A stretch of 64,000 nucleotides of DNA from Candidatus Rokuibacteriota bacterium (GTDB lineage: Bacteria; Methylomirabilota; Methylomirabilia; Rokubacteriales; CSP1-6), in the NCBI GenBank assembly GCA_003221515.1, contig QHSI01000106.1, positions 62,001 through 126,000 on the forward strand, in the 5' to 3' direction. Each line of letters opens with the position of its first letter. The first letter of the stretch is position 1. The notes under the pieces are model-generated. The model was not told where the DNA came from. It searched no databases and worked only from the letters and a program-made list of their open reading frames with translations. The translations under genes and the position numbers were made by a program. This document shows positions 61,272 to 64,000 of this stretch, one piece after another.

Positions 61272-63279
61272 TCAGCCCGCGGCGCGACAGCTCGCCACGA
61301 CGTTGCGGATCAGGCGCAGCCCGACCTCGTCGCCGAAGCTCAGGGCCGGCCGTGAACTCCTTCGGCAACCCCTCGAAGATCTTGCCGCCGATCACCTGGA
61401 TGCGCGACGCCTTGCCGTGCATCGGGTAGTCGAGCACGCCCAGCTCGCCGCCGAAGTGCTCGACGATGCCCTGCAGGCCGAGACACACGCCGAATACGGG
61501 CAGGCGCCGCCCGATCGCGGCGGCCAGCGTGCCGGCGACGTCGAAGTCGCTCGGCCGCCCGGGGCCGGGGGACAGCACGACCAGCTCAGGGCGCAGATCG
61601 TCGAGTGCCGCGTGAGGAAAGCCCGCGCGCAGGGTGACGACGTCGGCGCCGGTCTGGCGGAAGTAGTTCGCCAGCGTGTGAACGAACGAATCTTGATGGT
61701 CGACCAGCAAGACCCGCATGCCCTCGCCCAGGCGCTCGGCGTCCGCGCGCGCGGCGCGCGGCACACCGCGCGGCCGCCGGATGGCGTCCAGGAACGCCGC
61801 CGCCTTCAAGTGCGTCTCGCGCTCCTCCCCGTCGGGATCCGAGTCGTAGAGCAGGGTGGCGCCGGCACGGATCTCGGCGATGCCGTCCTTGACGCGCACG
61901 GTGCGGAGCGTGAGGCCGGTGTTCATGTTGCCGTCGAAGCCCAGCAGGCCGACCGCGCCCCCGTACCAGGCGCGCGGCGAGCGCTCGTGGTCCTCGATGA
62001 ACTGCATCGCCCACGTCTTGGGCGCGCCGGTGACGGTGACCGCCCACGCGTGGGCCAGAAAGGCGTCGAGCGCGTCGAAGCCCTCACGCAGCCGGCCCTC
62101 GACGTGGTCGACGGTGTGGATGAGCCGCGAGTACATCTCGATCTGGCGCCGCCCGATCACGCGCACGCTGCCCGGCCGGCAGATGCGCGACTTGTCGTTG
62201 CGGTCGACGTCGGTGCACATCGTCAGCTCCGACTCGTCCTTCTCGGAGTTGAGCAGCCGCTGGATCTGCGCGGCGTCGCCCAGCGGATCGTCGCCCCGCG
62301 CGATCGTCCCCGAGATCGGGCACGTCTCCACACGATCGCCGTCGACCCGCACGTACATCTCGGGCGAGGCGCCGACCAGATACTCGCCGGCGCCCAGGTT
62401 GAAGAGGAACCCGTACGGCGCGGGGTTGCGCTCTCGAAGCCGGCGAAACAGCTCGGACGGCGGGATCGCGCACTGCTCGAAGAACGTTTGCCCGGGGACC
62501 ACCTCGAACAGGTCCCCGCAGCGAAACGCCTCGCGCGCGCGCTTGACGCCGGCGGCGTATTCGCCCGGCGCGTGATCGCCGGCGCGCGGCGCCGTCGATG
62601 CGCCCGCGTAGCCGCTGACGCTGCCGTCGCGCGGCCGCCCCACCGTCGAAACACCAGCGTGCTCGAAGTCGTAGCGCCGGCGCTCGGCCCGCTCGCGCCG
62701 GTGGTCGACGATCACGAGCTCGTCGGGCAGGTAGAGCACGAGATCGCGCTGGTCGGCCGGCCGCGCGAGCCGGAGGCGAATCGGCTCGAACTGGAAGGCC
62801 AGGTCGTAGCCGAACGCGCCGTAGAGTCCGAGGTGCGCGTCTTCAGAGCTCGCGAAGAGATCGATCACTGCCCGAAGGATCGTGAAGACGGAGGTCTGCT
62901 TGCTCCGGTCCTCCTCGGCGAACCGCTGGGTCGGCGGCGCGATCTCGCCGGCCAGCGTGGTGTCGGTGCGCTCCGTCCACGTCACCGCGGGCAGGGCGGC
63001 CAGCGCGCCGGCGACGGCAGGCAGGAGCACGCGACCGCGGTCGTTCAGGGCCGACACGCGGACCGCCGCGCCGCGCGACGTCAGCTCGAGCGGCGGATCG
63101 ACGAACCCCATGTCCCAGCGCGTGTAGCGGCCGGGGTACTCGTAGCTCGAGGCCAGCAACACGCCTCGATGCGCATCGAGCCCGTCGATGACGGGCTCGA
63201 TGGCCGCCTCGACCGGCAGGTCCTCGACCGTGCGGTGGACGGTGATGCCGCCGCGGGTGACGTACTGCTCGGTGCGCAT
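61272..63279 (-). CDS. trpEG: Fused anthranilate synthase TrpE-TrpG with deleted, frameshifted TrpG end
   Basis: The TrpE part (residues about 1-510) is complete ('DLFEVVPGQTFFEQCAIPPS', 'TCPISGTIARGDDPLGD', 'DRNDKSRICRPGSVRV'). The TrpG part starts 'MRVLLVDHQDSFVHTLANYF' and keeps its Cys ('VFGVCLGLQGIVEHFGGELG'). After 'GLPKEFTAG' near 61345 about 49 residues are missing, including the HPE motif with the catalytic His and Glu. The true C-terminus ('GDEVGLRLIRNVVASCRAAG', stop 61272) survives in another frame. Glutamine use should be lost; ammonia-dependent activity could remain. A trp attenuator precedes it. Confidence 0.88.
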
Positions 63280-63313
63280 GACTTGTGTCTTCTCCCTGGG
63301 AGCGGCGGTCCTG

Positions 63314-63353
63314 AAAAGCGAAGGACCGCGGCCTCGCTTCGAGGCGGCGGTCC
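63314..63353 (-). terminator. trp attenuator terminator
   Basis: On the minus strand GGACCGCCGCCTCG pairs with CGAGGCCGCGGTCC (13 of 14 bp) around AAG and is followed by TTCGCTTTT. It ends 35 bases before the TrpEG ATG. Its 5' arm can instead pair with the preceding hairpin. Confidence 0.75.
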
Positions 63354-63438
63354 CTGAAACGACGAAGCCGCCTCGTGCCTCGAGGCGGCTCCCTGTTCGG
63401 TGACGAACGATGCCCGGGGGCCGCCTATTGGGGCGGCC
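63340..63438 (-). promoter_or_regulatory. trp attenuator switch hairpins
   Basis: Segment 1 GGCCGCC (63432-63438) and 2 GGCGGCC (63419-63425) pair across the leader stop codon. Segments 3 and 4, AGCCGCCTCG (63381-63390) and CGAGGCGGCT (63366-63375), form a perfect 10-bp hairpin. Alternatives: 2 with 3 (AGGCGGC/GCCGCCT) and 4 with 5 (CGAGGCGGC/GCCGCCTCG at 63340-63348), the latter blocking the terminator. Confidence 0.7.
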
Positions 63439-63472
63439 ACCACCAGCGTTGAGCCGGACTCGGGCGAATCAT
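63425..63472 (-). CDS. trpL: trp leader peptide
   Basis: The ORF ATG 63472 to TAG 63425 encodes MIRPSPAQRWWWPPQ, with three consecutive Trp codons (63437-63445) just before the stop. Ribosome stalling there under tryptophan shortage would shift the downstream hairpins. There is no ribosome site; the predicted transcript start falls on the ATG, so it is probably leaderless, as trpL of Sinorhizobium meliloti is. Confidence 0.85.
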   Translation of the reverse strand: MIRPSPAQRWWWPPQ

Positions 63473-63478
63473 GGCCGC

Positions 63479-63507
63479 ATCTTGCCAGCCTTGGCCGTGC
63501 CCGTCAA
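63479..63507 (-). promoter_or_regulatory. trp promoter
   Basis: TTGACG (63502-63507) and CAAGAT (63479-63484) are separated by 17 bases on the minus strand. The predicted start, about seven bases on, coincides with the trpL ATG at 63472. Confidence 0.6.
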
Positions 63508-63607
63508 CCCGGACTTGCGATGCGGCCGAGCGGCGTCGCCAAGTCGGGCGAATGTACGGTTGGACGCATCGGCGCCGGCATCATAGCCGATCACGGGCCG
63601 GGTCGGA

Positions 63608-63641
63608 CTAGAACCTGCGGCGAGCTAGAACGTGCAGCGAG

Positions 63642-63658
<17 letters not shown>
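63608..63658. repeat. Three 17-bp copies of the bipA gene end
   Basis: CTAGAAC-TGC-GCGAG-type units start at 63608, 63625 and 63642. The last holds the bipA stop (TAG 63642-63644). The other two are downstream copies of the final codons and stop, probably from slippage. Confidence 0.75.

Positions 63659-64000
<342 letters not shown>

Noticed and set aside
59683-63279. A single 1198-codon ORF joining TrpE, TrpG and amidohydrolase
   Set aside because: The junction lies at a deletion plus frameshift in TrpG; the true TrpG end and stop are still present in another frame directly before a good GTG for the amidohydrolase. It is not a natural trifunctional enzyme.
60718-63357. 879-codon plus-strand ORF opposite TrpEG/amidohydrolase
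   Set aside because: Shadow of real genes; no domains, typical GC-driven composition.

Overview
The window is very GC-rich with tightly packed genes, many four-base start/stop overlaps and frequent GTG starts. The cell wall is diderm: an OmpA-type protein, lipoproteins with lipoboxes, an AsmA/DUF748 protein and the start of an alpha-2-macroglobulin. Gene content (fused TrpEG with a WWW leader peptide, methanethiol-oxidase/SCO pair, PrpE, Ku/LigD, many acyl-CoA and flavin enzymes) and the abundance of GC palindromes suggest an uncultured soil or subsurface heterotroph, perhaps Rokubacteria/Methylomirabilota. That placement is inference, because no rRNA or other strong marker is present. Several genes carry single-base frameshifts or clean internal deletions, so the sequence may be a metagenome assembly.

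Layout. 1-5.5 kb (minus): TPR/Sel1 lipoprotein, a frameshifted CHASE2 membrane sensor fused to a sigma-54 activator, an OmpA-like protein and a partial alpha-2-macroglobulin. 5.7-13.3 kb: thiolase, RidA, SnoaL, DinB, TauE, enoyl-CoA hydratase, DUF748 and a small lipoprotein. 13.4-17.8 kb: a small membrane protein behind a good sigma-54 promoter, a dienelactone hydrolase remnant, MscL with a zinc ribbon, an MFS exporter and PrpE. 17.85-22.7 kb: one operon of siroheme sulfite/nitrite reductase, precorrin-2 dehydrogenase, CobA, an orphan ATP-grasp ligase and a 1-Cys peroxiredoxin. 22.8-28 kb: Tat-exported cyclase, then acyl-CoA synthetase, luciferase-like monooxygenase, beta-propeller and VOC protein. 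28-36.4 kb: DUF6600 protein, F420-type oxidoreductase, P450, mercaptopyruvate sulfurtransferase, SCO protein, methanethiol oxidase and an Asp-type MurA. 36.6-44.4 kb: a small Cys-rich protein with a coupled leader ORF, then a minus-strand operon of E1alpha, E1beta, E2 (frameshifted), E3, MFS, pyroglutamyl peptidase and HAD phosphatase. 44.4-49.6 kb: Ku diverging from CPBP protease and LigD (NHEJ). 49.6-59.5 kb: DinB, an aminotransferase with an internal deletion, GNAT, LysR, YgiQ, DUF72, alanine dehydrogenase, two alpha/beta hydrolases and a DMT exporter. 59.5-64 kb: amidohydrolase, damaged TrpEG with its attenuator, and the BipA C-terminus.

The most unusual material is structural DNA/RNA. 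(1) Two 163-177 bp elements each have perfect 38-bp inverted arms that differ in sequence between loci, around a shared, ungapped 88-nt core. One lies in frame inside ligD; the other lies between convergent genes. (2) A trp leader peptide with three Trp codons starts where a promoter predicts the transcript start and is followed by six segments that can pair as three nested switches. (3) A dispersed hairpin repeat of about 50 bp sits just upstream of several starts and in one case supplies the CobA N-terminus. (4) A tandem array of palindromes with alternating 10-nt loops is translated as a GNAT N-terminal extension.
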